Positions 53,213-62,464 are shown, counted from the stretch's first letter. The stretch: DNA of 64,000 nucleotides from Clostridium sp. CAG:762 (GCA_000432575.1 HF996832.1:2691-66690); one strand, 5' to 3'. Numbers and translations are program-made. The notes: generated from the sequence alone by a model not told the origin.

Positions 53213-53866
53213 ATGATTAATAATTTGGTATTTAAATTCGCGGCAATGAATGCTGGTAAGACAATGAGTATTATAGCAACATATTATAGTTATAAAGAAC
53301 AAGGGTTAGGAGATAAGGTATTGTTAATTAAACCTGGTAAGGATTCTAAGGGCAATAAAAATATTATTTCAAGGAATGGTAATACAATACCAGTAGATTT
53401 TCTTATTGAAGAGCATGATAACATATGCGAAAAGTTAGCTTATACTTTAGTTACTAAAGATATTAAATGTATTTTAGTGGATGAGGCACAGTTTTTGAAG
53501 GAAGAACATATTAAACAATTAACTGATATTGTTGATTATCATAATGTAGATGTTATTTGTTATGGTTTAAGAGCAGATTTTCAGGGAAAGTTATTTCCAG
53601 GAAGCATTGGCTTATTTGAATATGCAGATATTATAGAACCACTTGATTTGAAGGCAAGATGTAAGTGTGGATGTATAGCCATTATGAACACAAGGAAAGT
53701 AGACAATGAATTTGTTTTTGAAGGAGAACAAGTTGCTATTGATGGGGAGTCTAATATTAGTTATGAGTCTTTATGTAGGAGATGTTATAAGGAAGAACAT
53801 AAAAGGTATTTAGAAAAACACAAGGTAAAAAAGTTAGTTTTAGAGGGAATTAAGAATGATAATTAA
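53213..53866 (+). CDS. tdk: Thymidine kinase
   Basis: 217 residues, type II TK fold: P-loop FKFAAMNAGKTMSII, KCILVDEAQFL, YGLRADFQGKLFPGS and a zinc ribbon CKCG...CRRCY. Phosphorylates salvaged thymidine. ATG 53213 is chosen over an upstream frame start because the family begins just before the P-loop. Its last 11 nt overlap the HD-CYTH gene, tying the two together. Confidence 0.94.
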   Translation: MINNLVFKFAAMNAGKTMSIIATYYSYKEQGLGDKVLLIKPGKDSKGNKNIISRNGNTIPVDFLIEEHDNICEKLAYTLVTKDIKCILVDEAQFLKEEHIKQLTDIVDYHNVDVICYGLRADFQGKLFPGSIGLFEYADIIEPLDLKARCKCGCIAIMNTRKVDNEFVFEGEQVAIDGESNISYESLCRRCYKEEHKRYLEKHKVKKLVLEGIKNDN

Positions 53867-55652
53867 TGATAAGGTATGGGGTAATATTAATATAGAAAAA
53901 AGATATGAGTGTATTGTTAATTCTAAGGAAGTAAGTAATTTAAAAAATAAAAAACAGTTAGGGATGGTTTTAAGTAATAAAGCTATTCATACTAGGTTTG
54001 ATCATTCTCTTGGGGTATATTATTTAGCATGTAAGTTAGTTAATATAATTAAAGGTAAATTAAGTAATTATATTGATATAAGTAAGTGTGATGAGGATGC
54101 TATTAAAATTATGGCTTTGGTGCATGATATTGGACATGGTCCTTTTTCTCATTTAGCAGAAAGGCTTTTGGATGAGAGCCACGAGAATAATACGGTTTCT
54201 TTACTTAAGAATAATACTGATATTCATAATATTATTATTAATAATTTTGGTAGGGAAGTATTAGATAAAGTAATTTATTTAATAGAACTAAAGGAAAAAG
54301 TTAAAAATAATGGTGCTGATTATGATAATTTAGATATTATGTTTATTATATCTAAGTTACTTTCTGGTGGTATTGATATAGATAGATTAGATTATATAGC
54401 AAGGGATTCTTATTATGTAGAATCTTATAAATATGATTTTTCTAGTATTTTAGATTATATTAATTTAGATTATGTTGATGATTATTTAGAAATTGTATTT
54501 GATGAGGAGAGCGAGTATTTAATTGCTAATTATCTTAATAAAAGGTATGAATTATATGATACACTTTATTTGAATGATAAAAAATCTATTATAGAGAGTG
54601 CTTTAGATAAATTAATTACTTATTTAGATTATAAAATATCTTGGAATAGTGATGAGGATAAAATACTTGAATATATTAAGGAAAGATCAAAAGAGAATGA
54701 TTTATATATTAAAAGATTGAGTGATATTGTTTTAAATAAGAAGATAGATGATAATATTAAATATTTAGTATTTGATAATAAGAAGTCTTTTGATTATTTT
54801 TTAAATAAGATTAAAAATAAGCATAATGATTTAGATTTGAGTAAGTGTTTATTTACTACATCAAATAAATTAAATATATATAGTAATAAGAATAGAATAT
54901 ATATAAATAAAAAAAATATGATAATGGATATGCATGAGTGTCCTATTTTAAATTCTAATTTGCAAAGGGAAAAATATATCGTGGCAATAGATTTTATGTT
55001 ACTTACATATTTAAGTGATTATAATAAGATAGATATGATACATGAATTAGAAAATGAATTTTTGCCTCAAGTAGAATTTGAAAAAAAATATATGTATATA
55101 GATAATAATTTAATTAATCAAACAAAACAAGGTATGGTTAATTATTTAAAGTTAAATATTCCTATTTATTTATCTCATAGTGATGTTTATTATGATTGTG
55201 ATAATAAATTAAAGGAAAGGGGTATTACGTTAAGAAATAGAGTAATAAATGATAATAGTATATGGAATATTAAGGAGAGAGTTAATGATAAATCTTCTAT
55301 TACTAAAAGATTAGAATTAACATTTGATAAGATAGAGGATGCTATTAAGTATTTAGAAGAGGTAAAAGGTATTTGTATTAATAAATTAGATATTTTATAT
55401 AATAGTACTACTTTAAGGGAGTCTTATTTGTTAGAATATTTAAATAGTATTTTTGAGATATCTTTTGATAAGGTTATATTTGATAATAATAAGAATGTTC
55501 TTGATATGATAGAATGTGAACTTAAAAAGGGAGTACCAACTGATTTATATTATTTAAATAGATTAATACATGATAATTTTGATAATTTAATTGATTGTGC
55601 TAATTCTAAGAGTGAAATGCTTACTAGTAAGATTAAGGTTAGAACTAGATAG
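53856..55652 (+). CDS. HD-domain phosphohydrolase fused to a CYTH domain
   Basis: 598 residues. The N-terminal part is an HD metal-dependent phosphohydrolase of the dNTPase-like type: HTRFDHSLGVYYLACKL (H45), LVHDIGHGPFSHLAE (H90, D91) and GGIDIDRLDYIARD. A middle helical region leads to about residue 400. Residues 405-598 look like a CYTH/triphosphate-tunnel domain: ExExK as E407-F-E409-K-K411, then YYDCDNKLKERGITLRNRV, WNIKERV and TKRLELTF. Both families act on phosphate chains. Translational overlap with tdk suggests nucleotide metabolism. I know of no described protein with this exact fusion, though I cannot search. Confidence 0.75.
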   Translation: MIINDKVWGNINIEKRYECIVNSKEVSNLKNKKQLGMVLSNKAIHTRFDHSLGVYYLACKLVNIIKGKLSNYIDISKCDEDAIKIMALVHDIGHGPFSHLAERLLDESHENNTVSLLKNNTDIHNIIINNFGREVLDKVIYLIELKEKVKNNGADYDNLDIMFIISKLLSGGIDIDRLDYIARDSYYVESYKYDFSSILDYINLDYVDDYLEIVFDEESEYLIANYLNKRYELYDTLYLNDKKSIIESALDKLITYLDYKISWNSDEDKILEYIKERSKENDLYIKRLSDIVLNKKIDDNIKYLVFDNKKSFDYFLNKIKNKHNDLDLSKCLFTTSNKLNIYSNKNRIYINKKNMIMDMHECPILNSNLQREKYIVAIDFMLLTYLSDYNKIDMIHELENEFLPQVEFEKKYMYIDNNLINQTKQGMVNYLKLNIPIYLSHSDVYYDCDNKLKERGITLRNRVINDNSIWNIKERVNDKSSITKRLELTFDKIEDAIKYLEEVKGICINKLDILYNSTTLRESYLLEYLNSIFEISFDKVIFDNNKNVLDMIECELKKGVPTDLYYLNRLIHDNFDNLIDCANSKSEMLTSKIKVRTR

Positions 55653-55681
55653 AATGATATTATAATTAAATTTATTTTTAT

Positions 55682-55702
55682 TACTGATAACAGCATAGCA
55701 AA
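55682..55702 (+). repeat. Interspersed intergenic motif, copy 7
   Basis: TACTG followed by ATAACAGCATAGCAAA, 30 nt after the HD-CYTH gene. Confidence 0.6.
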
Positions 55703-55747
55703 TGCAGATAAAAAAATGTCAATTATGTCAAATATTTTAAAAAAATA

Positions 55748-55776
55748 TTGATTAGGATTAACTATTTTGTTAAAAT
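55748..55776 (+). promoter_or_regulatory. Promoter of ppdK
   Basis: TTGATT (55748-55753), 17 nt, TAAAAT (55771-55776). Confidence 0.65.
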
Positions 55777-55809
55777 GGAAAAGTATTATTTAAAGGAGAT
55801 GAAAAAAAT

Positions 55810-58440
55810 ATGATAAAATATGTTTATGCTTTTAGTGAAGGCAACAAAGATATGCGTGATTTACTTGGTGGTAAAGGTGCTAATTTAGCAGAAATGACTA
55901 AAGTTGGTTTACCTGTACCTAAAGGTTTTACTGTAACTACAGAAGCTTGTAATAAGTATTATGAAGATAAAGAACAAATATCTAAAGAAGTAAAGGATCA
56001 AATATTTGAAAAACTAGAAGAATTAGAAAAAGCTACTGGTAAAAAAATGGGTGATTTAGAGAATCCATTACTAGTATCAGTAAGGAGTGGAGCACGTGCT
56101 TCAATGCCTGGTATGATGGATACTGTTTTAAATCTTGGTTTAAATGACGCAGTAGCAGAAAATTTTGCGAAAGTTACTAACAATAAGAGATTTGCATATG
56201 ATTCTTATAGAAGATTTATTATGATGTTTGCAGATGTAGTAAAAGGATATTCTAAGAATTCCTTTGAAAGATTACTCGATAAAATCAAAGAAGAAAAGAA
56301 TGCTAAGTATGATACTGATTTAAATGAAGATGATATGTATGAGATAGCAATGAAATTTAAAGAAGTATATAAAGAATTATCAGGTGTTGAATTTCCACAA
56401 GATCCAAGAGTTCAATTAATCGAAGCTGTTACTGCAGTATTTAGAAGTTGGAATAATGAAAGAGCTATTATTTATAGAAGAATGAATGATATTCCTGGTT
56501 CATGGGGAACTGCCGTTAATATTCAAGAGATGGTTTTTGGTAATAAGGGTGATGACTGTGGAACTGGTGTAGCATTTACAAGAAATCCATCAACTGGTGA
56601 AAATAAACTTTATGGTGAATATTTAATTAATGCTCAAGGAGAAGATGTTGTAGCAGGTGTTAGAACACCACAAGATATTTCTACGCTAGAGACTGTAATG
56701 CCTAAAGTATATGAGGAATTTGTTAAAACAACACAAATATTAGAGAAACATTATCGTGATATGCAAGATATGGAATTTACTATTGAAAATGGTAAACTAT
56801 TTATGTTACAAACAAGAAATGGTAAGAGAACAGCACAAGCTGCTTTGAAAATTGCGGTTGATTTAGTAAATGAAGGAATGTTAACAAAAGAAGAAGCTCT
56901 ATTGAAGGTTGAGCCTAAGCAATTAGATAGTTTATTACATCCTAATTTTAATGTAAATGCTTTAAAAGAGGCTAAATTAGTAGCTACAGGACTTGCTGCT
57001 TCACCAGGGGCAGCGTGTGGTAAGATTTATTTCAATGCTTTAGATGTAAGTAAGGCTAAAGAGAATAAGGAAAAAGTATTACTTGTTAGACTTGAAACTT
57101 CACCTGAAGATATTCAAGGTATGAACGATGCTGAGGGAATATTAACTATTCGTGGAGGAATGACATCTCATGCGGCTGTTGTAGCACGTGGAATGGGAAG
57201 ATGCTGTGTCTGTGGATGTGGTGAGTTAATAGTAAACGAAGAAAAAAAGACACTTACTACAAAAGAAGGGCATGTATATCATGAAGGAGATTATTTATCA
57301 ATAGATGGTTCTACTGGTAAAGTATATGATGGCATTGTTGAAACTAAGGAACCATCAATATCAGGATATTTTGAAACATTTATGAATTGGGCAGATGAAG
57401 TTAGAACATTAAAAGTTAGAACTAATGCTGATACTCCAAAAGATGCTAAACAGGCTTTAAAATTTGGGGCAGAAGGAATTGGTTTATGTCGTACAGAGCA
57501 TATGTTCTTTGAAGAAACTAGAATATTTAACTTTAGAAGAATGATCGCAGCTAAGACAGTTGAACAAAGGGAAGAGGCTTTAGAAAAAATACTTCCATAT
57601 CAAAGAGAAGATTTTATTGGACTATTTAAGGCTATGGAAGGTAATCCTGTAACAATTAGATTCTTAGATCCACCTTTACATGAGTTTTTACCTCATACTG
57701 ATGAAGAAATTAAACCTTTGGCAGAAAGTCTTGATATGTCATTTGAAGAATTAAAAAATAGAGTTGAATCTTTGAAAGAATTTAATCCTATGATGGGGCA
57801 TCGTGGTTGTAGATTAGCAATAACTTATCCAGAAATTGCAAGGATGCAAACAAGAGCTGTTATAGAAGCGGCAATTGAAGTTAATAAAGAAGGTATGAAT
57901 GTTGTACCTGAAATTATGATACCTTTAGTAGCAGAAGTTAAGGAATTAAAATATGTACGCGAGATAGTATGTGAAACTGCTGATTCTATTATTAAGGAAC
58001 AAGGTGTTAAGTTAGATTATAAAGTTGGCACAATGATTGAAATACCTCGTGCAGCTTTAACGGCAGATAAGATTGCTGAGGAAGCAGAGTTCTTTAGTTT
58101 TGGTACTAATGATTTAACTCAAATGACATATGGGTTCTCTCGTGATGATGCTACGAAATTCTTACCATATTATTATGAAAAGCAAATACTAGAATCTGAT
58201 CCATTTGCAAGATTAGATCAAGCTGGTGTTGGACAATTAGTAGAAATGGCTACAAGAAAAGGAAGAAGTACTAGAAGTGATATTAAGTTAGGTATATGTG
58301 GGGAACATGGAGGAGATCCTTCTTCAGTAGAATTTTGCCACAAGTTAGGGCTTAATTATGTTTCTTGTTCACCATTTAGAGTGCCTATAGCAAGACTTGC
58401 AGCAGCACAAGCCGCTGTCAAGTTTGGGGGACTAAAATAA
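55810..58440 (+). CDS. ppdK: Pyruvate, phosphate dikinase
   Basis: 876 residues, near the normal length. N-terminal ATP-grasp region (GGKGANLAEMTKVGLPVPKGFTVTTEAC, SVRSGARASMPGMMDTVLNLGLND), the swivelling His domain GGMTSHAAVVARGMGRCCVCG with H454, and the PEP-binding barrel with FGTNDLTQM and GICGEHGGDPSS. Interconverts PEP, AMP and PPi with pyruvate, ATP and Pi; in such anaerobes it often runs glycolytically. Own promoter; AAAGGAG site. Confidence 0.97.
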   Translation: MIKYVYAFSEGNKDMRDLLGGKGANLAEMTKVGLPVPKGFTVTTEACNKYYEDKEQISKEVKDQIFEKLEELEKATGKKMGDLENPLLVSVRSGARASMPGMMDTVLNLGLNDAVAENFAKVTNNKRFAYDSYRRFIMMFADVVKGYSKNSFERLLDKIKEEKNAKYDTDLNEDDMYEIAMKFKEVYKELSGVEFPQDPRVQLIEAVTAVFRSWNNERAIIYRRMNDIPGSWGTAVNIQEMVFGNKGDDCGTGVAFTRNPSTGENKLYGEYLINAQGEDVVAGVRTPQDISTLETVMPKVYEEFVKTTQILEKHYRDMQDMEFTIENGKLFMLQTRNGKRTAQAALKIAVDLVNEGMLTKEEALLKVEPKQLDSLLHPNFNVNALKEAKLVATGLAASPGAACGKIYFNALDVSKAKENKEKVLLVRLETSPEDIQGMNDAEGILTIRGGMTSHAAVVARGMGRCCVCGCGELIVNEEKKTLTTKEGHVYHEGDYLSIDGSTGKVYDGIVETKEPSISGYFETFMNWADEVRTLKVRTNADTPKDAKQALKFGAEGIGLCRTEHMFFEETRIFNFRRMIAAKTVEQREEALEKILPYQREDFIGLFKAMEGNPVTIRFLDPPLHEFLPHTDEEIKPLAESLDMSFEELKNRVESLKEFNPMMGHRGCRLAITYPEIARMQTRAVIEAAIEVNKEGMNVVPEIMIPLVAEVKELKYVREIVCETADSIIKEQGVKLDYKVGTMIEIPRAALTADKIAEEAEFFSFGTNDLTQMTYGFSRDDATKFLPYYYEKQILESDPFARLDQAGVGQLVEMATRKGRSTRSDIKLGICGEHGGDPSSVEFCHKLGLNYVSCSPFRVPIARLAAAQAAVKFGGLK

Positions 58441-58544
58441 TATATTTATAATAGTTGCTGGTTTTGTAAGAAATTTAGTAAATAATTGTATATTTTATTG
58501 AAAATAATATAAAAATTTTATACATAAAATATAAATAGCTCATT

Positions 58545-58582
58545 ATTGAATATTACTGACGAAAATGTCAATAAAATTCAAT
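58545..58582. promoter_or_regulatory. Operator-like dyad 1 upstream of AAA/DUF4143 gene
   Basis: ATTGAA-N6-TGAC-N6-GTCA-N6-TTCAAT. Ends 6 nt before the -35 box. Bases 58441-58544 are AT-rich without other features. Confidence 0.7.
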
Positions 58583-58588
58583 GAAATA

Positions 58589-58617
58589 TTGTTTTATAAA
58601 AAAATATGTAGTATAAT
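58589..58617 (+). promoter_or_regulatory. Promoter of AAA/DUF4143 gene
   Basis: TTGTTT (58589-58594), 17 nt, TATAAT (58612-58617), placed exactly between the two dyads. Confidence 0.7.
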
Positions 58618-58620
58618 TGT

Positions 58621-58658
58621 ATTGAAATTAACTGACAAAAGTGTCAATAAAATTCAGT
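58621..58658. promoter_or_regulatory. Operator-like dyad 2 over the start site
   Basis: ATTGAA-N6-TGAC-N6-GTCA-N6-TTCAGT, the same architecture as dyad 1 and 76 bp from it. It starts 3 nt after the -10 box, so bound protein would block initiation. Confidence 0.7.
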
Positions 58659-58674
58659 TAGGAGAATAATTAAT

Positions 58675-59916
58675 ATGAAAGAAATTAAAAGAGAACAATA
58701 TTTAAATGAATTAGTTTCATCTCGTGAAAATAAACTAATTAAAGTTATTACAGGAATTAGAAGGTGTGGTAAGTCATATCTTCTAGATCCAATTTTTAAA
58801 AACTATCTATTAGAGTCTGGAATAAAAGAAGATCATATTGTGAAGTTGGATTTAGATTTAGTAGAAAATAAGAAATATAGAGAACCCATGGAGTTATTTA
58901 ATTATGTAATGGGTAAAGTTACTGATAAAGAAATGTATTATATATTATTAGATGAAATACAATTAGTAGATAACTTTGAGGATGTCTTAAATAGTTTTTT
59001 AAAAAAAACTAACTTAGATGTTTATGTAACTGGTTCTAATTCTAAATTTTTATCAACTGATATAGTAACTGAATTTAGAGGAAGAAGCACAGAAATAAAA
59101 ATTTATCCTCTATCTTTTAGTGAATTTGTAGAACTTAAAAATGTTTCTATAGATACAGCTTGGAAAGAATATATTTTATATGGTGGACTTCCTCCCGTTA
59201 TACTTCAAGAAGATGAGAAACAAAAAAGAGAATATTTACATAGTTTATTTGAAACAACATATATAAAAGATATTATAGAAAGAAATGATATAAAAAGAAA
59301 AGATGTTTTAGATTCAGTAGTAAATATTTTAGCATCTTCAGTTGGTTCTTTAACAAATCCTATGAATATTTATAAAACATATACAAGTGTTGGGGATAAA
59401 GATATTTCTATTAATACTATTACTTCATACATTGAATATATTGAAAATGCTTTTTTAGTAAAAAAAGTAGAAAGATATGATGTTAAAGGAAGAAAATATA
59501 TATCTACACCTTTTAAGTATTATTTTACTGATTTAGGACTTAGAAATGTTAGATTAAATTTTAGACAGCAAGAAGAAAATCATATAATGGAAAATATTAT
59601 TTTTAATGAACTACTTATAAGAGGATATACTGTAGATGTAGGAGTAGTAGAAACAAGAAATAGTGATGGTAGGACATATTATGAAATAGATTTTATTTGT
59701 AATATGGCAAGTAATAGATATTACATACAATCAGCTTTAAATATTGATTCTAAAGAAAAAAATTATCAAGAGTCAAGACCACTTAATTGTGTAGGAGATA
59801 ATTTCAAAAAGATTATAGTTGTAAAAGATGATATAAATCCTTGGTATAATGAAGATGGTATATTAATTATTGGAATAAAAGATTTTTTACTAAATAAAAG
59901 TAGTTTAAGTTTATAG
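58675..59916 (+). CDS. AAA-family ATPase with DUF4143 domain
   Basis: 413 residues. N-terminal P-loop VITGIRRCGKSYLLDPIF, Walker B-like YYILLDEIQLVDNFE, sensor YVTGSNSKFLS, EFRGRSTEIKIYPLSFSEF; the C-terminal DUF4143 half has TPFKYYFTDLGLRNVRLNFRQ and an ENIIFNELLIRGYTVDVGVV-EIDFI nuclease-like tail. The family is widespread, variable between strains, with unclear function. Framed by two palindromes, which suggests tight repression by a factor not seen here. GTTAGGAGA precedes ATG. Confidence 0.88.
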   Translation: MKEIKREQYLNELVSSRENKLIKVITGIRRCGKSYLLDPIFKNYLLESGIKEDHIVKLDLDLVENKKYREPMELFNYVMGKVTDKEMYYILLDEIQLVDNFEDVLNSFLKKTNLDVYVTGSNSKFLSTDIVTEFRGRSTEIKIYPLSFSEFVELKNVSIDTAWKEYILYGGLPPVILQEDEKQKREYLHSLFETTYIKDIIERNDIKRKDVLDSVVNILASSVGSLTNPMNIYKTYTSVGDKDISINTITSYIEYIENAFLVKKVERYDVKGRKYISTPFKYYFTDLGLRNVRLNFRQQEENHIMENIIFNELLIRGYTVDVGVVETRNSDGRTYYEIDFICNMASNRYYIQSALNIDSKEKNYQESRPLNCVGDNFKKIIVVKDDINPWYNEDGILIIGIKDFLLNKSSLSL

Positions 59917-59923
59917 TATGTTT

Positions 59924-59944
59924 GGACTAGAAATAGTCCTTTTT
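59924..59944 (+). terminator. Terminator of AAA/DUF4143 gene
   Basis: GGACTA-GAAA-TAGTCC followed by five T. A second hairpin AAGGAAACTAT/ATAGTTTCTTT with T's lies at 59996-60027; it has no clear gene of its own. The remainder to 60201 is AT-rich, with TATAAT at 60125-60130. Confidence 0.8.
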
Positions 59945-60201
59945 ATTATATAATAAAAAGATTATTATTTAATGTAGTAGGTATAAGAATAAAGTAAAGG
60001 AAACTATGAATAAATAGTTTCTTTTTGTTTGTTTTAGGCTGATTAATGCATGATATTATTTAAGTAATTGGGTATATAGTTATTAATTTTTTATATTATA
60101 GTAAAAATATATAAATATTTATGCTATAATTATAAGTAGATAGATACTGATGAATATTATAATAAATTTAATATTTAAAGGGAATTTAAGGAGGATTAAT
60201 C

Positions 60202-60813
60202 ATGAAAGATAAAAAAAATATTATAATTATTGTTCTTAGTTTATTATTTGTTATACTTTGTATATTAGTTAAATTAGATTTATTAAGTAATATAGATGAA
60301 AGCGTATATAAGTTTATTACAAGTAATATGAATGATACAACAACAAATATATATAAAGTAATTACTTTTTTTGGTAGTACAATATTTATGGTGGGATTAT
60401 GTGTTTTACTATTGGTGTTATTTATTATAATAAAGAAAAATATTTATGGATATATAATAAGTGGAACATTAATTTTCTCTACAATAATGAATAATGTAAT
60501 AAAAGTAATTATAAGAAGAGAAAGACCAATATATATGATAGTAAGAGAAACTACATTTTCATTTCCAAGTGGACATACAATGGCATCGGTATCAATGTAT
60601 GGTATATTGATATATTTAATAAATAAAAGTAATATGAATAAGAAATTAAAAATAATTTTAAGTATAATTCTTGGTATGATACCACTTATGGTTGCAACTA
60701 GTAGAATATACCTTGGAGCACATTATTTTAGTGATATTCTAGGAGCTATAATGCTTGCTACAATAGTATTACTTATTTCAACTAAATATATTAAAGATAA
60801 AAAAATAATTTAA
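60202..60813 (+). CDS. PAP2-family membrane phosphatase
   Basis: 203 residues, about six transmembrane helices. All three acid-phosphatase motifs are seen: KVIIRRERP, FSFPSGHTM and SRIYLGAHYFSDI. Could recycle undecaprenyl diphosphate or dephosphorylate phospholipids, both known in the family. AAGGAGGA precedes ATG. Confidence 0.92.
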   Translation: MKDKKNIIIIVLSLLFVILCILVKLDLLSNIDESVYKFITSNMNDTTTNIYKVITFFGSTIFMVGLCVLLLVLFIIIKKNIYGYIISGTLIFSTIMNNVIKVIIRRERPIYMIVRETTFSFPSGHTMASVSMYGILIYLINKSNMNKKLKIILSIILGMIPLMVATSRIYLGAHYFSDILGAIMLATIVLLISTKYIKDKKII

Positions 60814-60824
60814 TTATTAATTTG

Positions 60825-60847
60825 AAACTTAGTAAAGTTTATTTTTT
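60825..60847 (+). terminator. Terminator of PAP2 gene
   Basis: AAACTT-AGTA-AAGTTT followed by ATTTTTT. Confidence 0.7.
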
Positions 60848-60859
60848 GCATAAAAATTA

Positions 60860-60888
60860 TTGCATAAGCATATAAAAAATGATACAAT
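60860..60888 (+). promoter_or_regulatory. Promoter of a degraded reading frame
   Basis: TTGCAT (60860-60865), 17 nt, TACAAT (60883-60888). Confidence 0.55.
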
Positions 60889-60915
60889 TGATATGTAAGA
60901 TAGACGAATGAATGA

Positions 60916-61065
60916 TACATTGTAATCAATGTACCAAATAATTTACAAATCAACCATATATCCTTTTTAAATAGTCAAAAATATGAAATTAATTCAAATG
61001 GTGCTAGTAAAGTATTTAAGTTTAAAGGTAGTGCAATAGGAGTTTATGAAATTGTGGAAGTGTAG
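60916..61065 (+). pseudogene. Remnant of a surface-protein C terminus
   Basis: A 49-codon frame without a start, ending ...EINSNGASKVFKFKGSAIGVYEIVEV, typical of a terminal beta domain. It lacks ATG, GTG or TTG near the beginning. Probably the tail of a deleted gene under the promoter at 60860. Confidence 0.4.
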
Positions 61066-61098
61066 ATATTTCTATTTGATATATTATTTATTATGGTA

Positions 61099-61125
61099 TT
61101 AAGTTTTTGGTAGTCAAAAACTTAA
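61099..61125. repeat. Perfect 11-bp inverted repeat
   Basis: TTAAGTTTTTG / CAAAAACTTAA with a 5-nt loop. May terminate the remnant's transcript; it has no following T tract on the plus strand. Confidence 0.55.
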
Positions 61126-61152
61126 TATAAATTTAAAAGAAAAGGAGGTTTT

Positions 61153-61212
61153 TATTAATGTAAAATTAATTTATGATTTAATTAATAGTATCATTCACAG
61201 AATACATAATTA
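61153..61212 (+). CDS. Candidate small amphipathic peptide
   Basis: An ideal AAAAGGAGGT (61139-61148) is followed by ATG-TAA (61157-61162) and, in another frame, by a 19-codon frame from ATT 61153 reading NVKLIYDLINSIIHRIHN. Either a rare ATT start makes a short amphipathic helix, or an indel broke a real ATG. No known homologue. Lies 22 nt before the protease gene. Confidence 0.3.
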
Positions 61213-61234
61213 AAAATTGAAATAAGGAGAAAAA

Positions 61235-62464
61235 ATGAAAAAAAAGAATTTAATGTTTTTAATTTTATTAATTATATTTTTTGTTGAATCAACAACTATA
61301 ATTAATGCAACAACTAATGAAAAAACTAATGAAAATAATCATAGTTATTTAGAACGTAACCTAAAACAAGTGGAATTGTCTACAAAAATTCAAAATATAA
61401 TTAAAGATTATTATAATATAAAAGATGTTTATCAGGATATATTTCCAGCGTATTATGGTGGTATATATATAAGTGATGATGCGAAAAATTTAATAATTCA
61501 AATTGTAAAAGATAATATTCCTGAAAAAAATTCAAGTGATTATTTAATATACCATAATATTATTAGTATGGATAAGTCGATAATGATAGAATATGTTAAT
61601 AATTCATTCAATGAATTGAATTATATTAATAATAGTATTGCTGATTATATGAAGAATAATGCTACTGAAGCAAGAAATGTAATGAGTGGTTACATTGATG
61701 TTATGAATAATTCGGTAGTTGTAGAATTACAAAAAAATAATGCAGCTAAACAAAATGAACTTATGAAAATTTTTGATACAAGTATTGTTAAAAAATTTAA
61801 TGGTGAAAATAATAAAAAAATAATTAGATTTATAAAATCAAAAAACATGATATCATTTACTAATTTAAATGCTGGTATGCAAATGCCACGTGACTTGACG
61901 TGTTCAATAGGGTTTCGAACTAGCTATAATGGAACTGTTGGACATACAACCGCCGGGCATTGTGTACTCTATGGTTATCCAGGGGCAATTGTTACAACTG
62001 GTGAAATTATTTTAAAACAATTTGAAAATTATCAGAGATATGATTATGCTTTTATTGCGACCGGCAATACAGAATACCAACCAACTAATAAATTAGCGTA
62101 TACTAGTAGTGGTATTACTGAATTAGCTGTTGTTAGTTATTGTCCTTCGGTTACTGTTAATATGGCAATTGCAAAATCTGGAATGAAAACACATTATACG
62201 ACTGGTAAAGTAACAGCATTGAATCAAAGTGTACATTACAATAATACTAATGTTACAGTTTATGGTTTAGTTAAATCTAATGTTAATGGTGGTGAAGGTG
62301 ATAGTGGTGGGCCTGTGTTTATACCTAGGACAGATGCAAATGGTGGAGCAATACCTATAGGAATTGTTAGTGGTGGTTCTTCAGGATTTTTAGGTATTGG
62401 AAGAGAAATGTATTTTACAAATATTGAAGATTTACCGGAAGGATTAGTTATAGGCAGATATTAA
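61235..62464 (+). CDS. Secreted S1-family (chymotrypsin-like) serine protease
   Basis: 409 residues: signal peptide (about 1-26), a pro-region of about 195 residues, then an S1 domain. Catalytic triad: H242 in GHTTAGHC, D270 in RYDYAFI, S357 in GGEGDSGGPVF. Cysteines before and after the His (near 228 and 243) match the conserved S1 disulfide; a pro-region of this size recalls the alpha-lytic/streptogrisin group. AAGGAG precedes ATG. A serpin is encoded in the same window (16243). Confidence 0.88.
   Translation: MKKKNLMFLILLIIFFVESTTIINATTNEKTNENNHSYLERNLKQVELSTKIQNIIKDYYNIKDVYQDIFPAYYGGIYISDDAKNLIIQIVKDNIPEKNSSDYLIYHNIISMDKSIMIEYVNNSFNELNYINNSIADYMKNNATEARNVMSGYIDVMNNSVVVELQKNNAAKQNELMKIFDTSIVKKFNGENNKKIIRFIKSKNMISFTNLNAGMQMPRDLTCSIGFRTSYNGTVGHTTAGHCVLYGYPGAIVTTGEIILKQFENYQRYDYAFIATGNTEYQPTNKLAYTSSGITELAVVSYCPSVTVNMAIAKSGMKTHYTTGKVTALNQSVHYNNTNVTVYGLVKSNVNGGEGDSGGPVFIPRTDANGGAIPIGIVSGGSSGFLGIGREMYFTNIEDLPEGLVIGRY

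Noticed and set aside
58441..58544. Third operator dyad
   Set aside because: A TTTATTGAAAA...TTTTATAC stretch has partial symmetry but lacks the TGAC-N6-GTCA centre.
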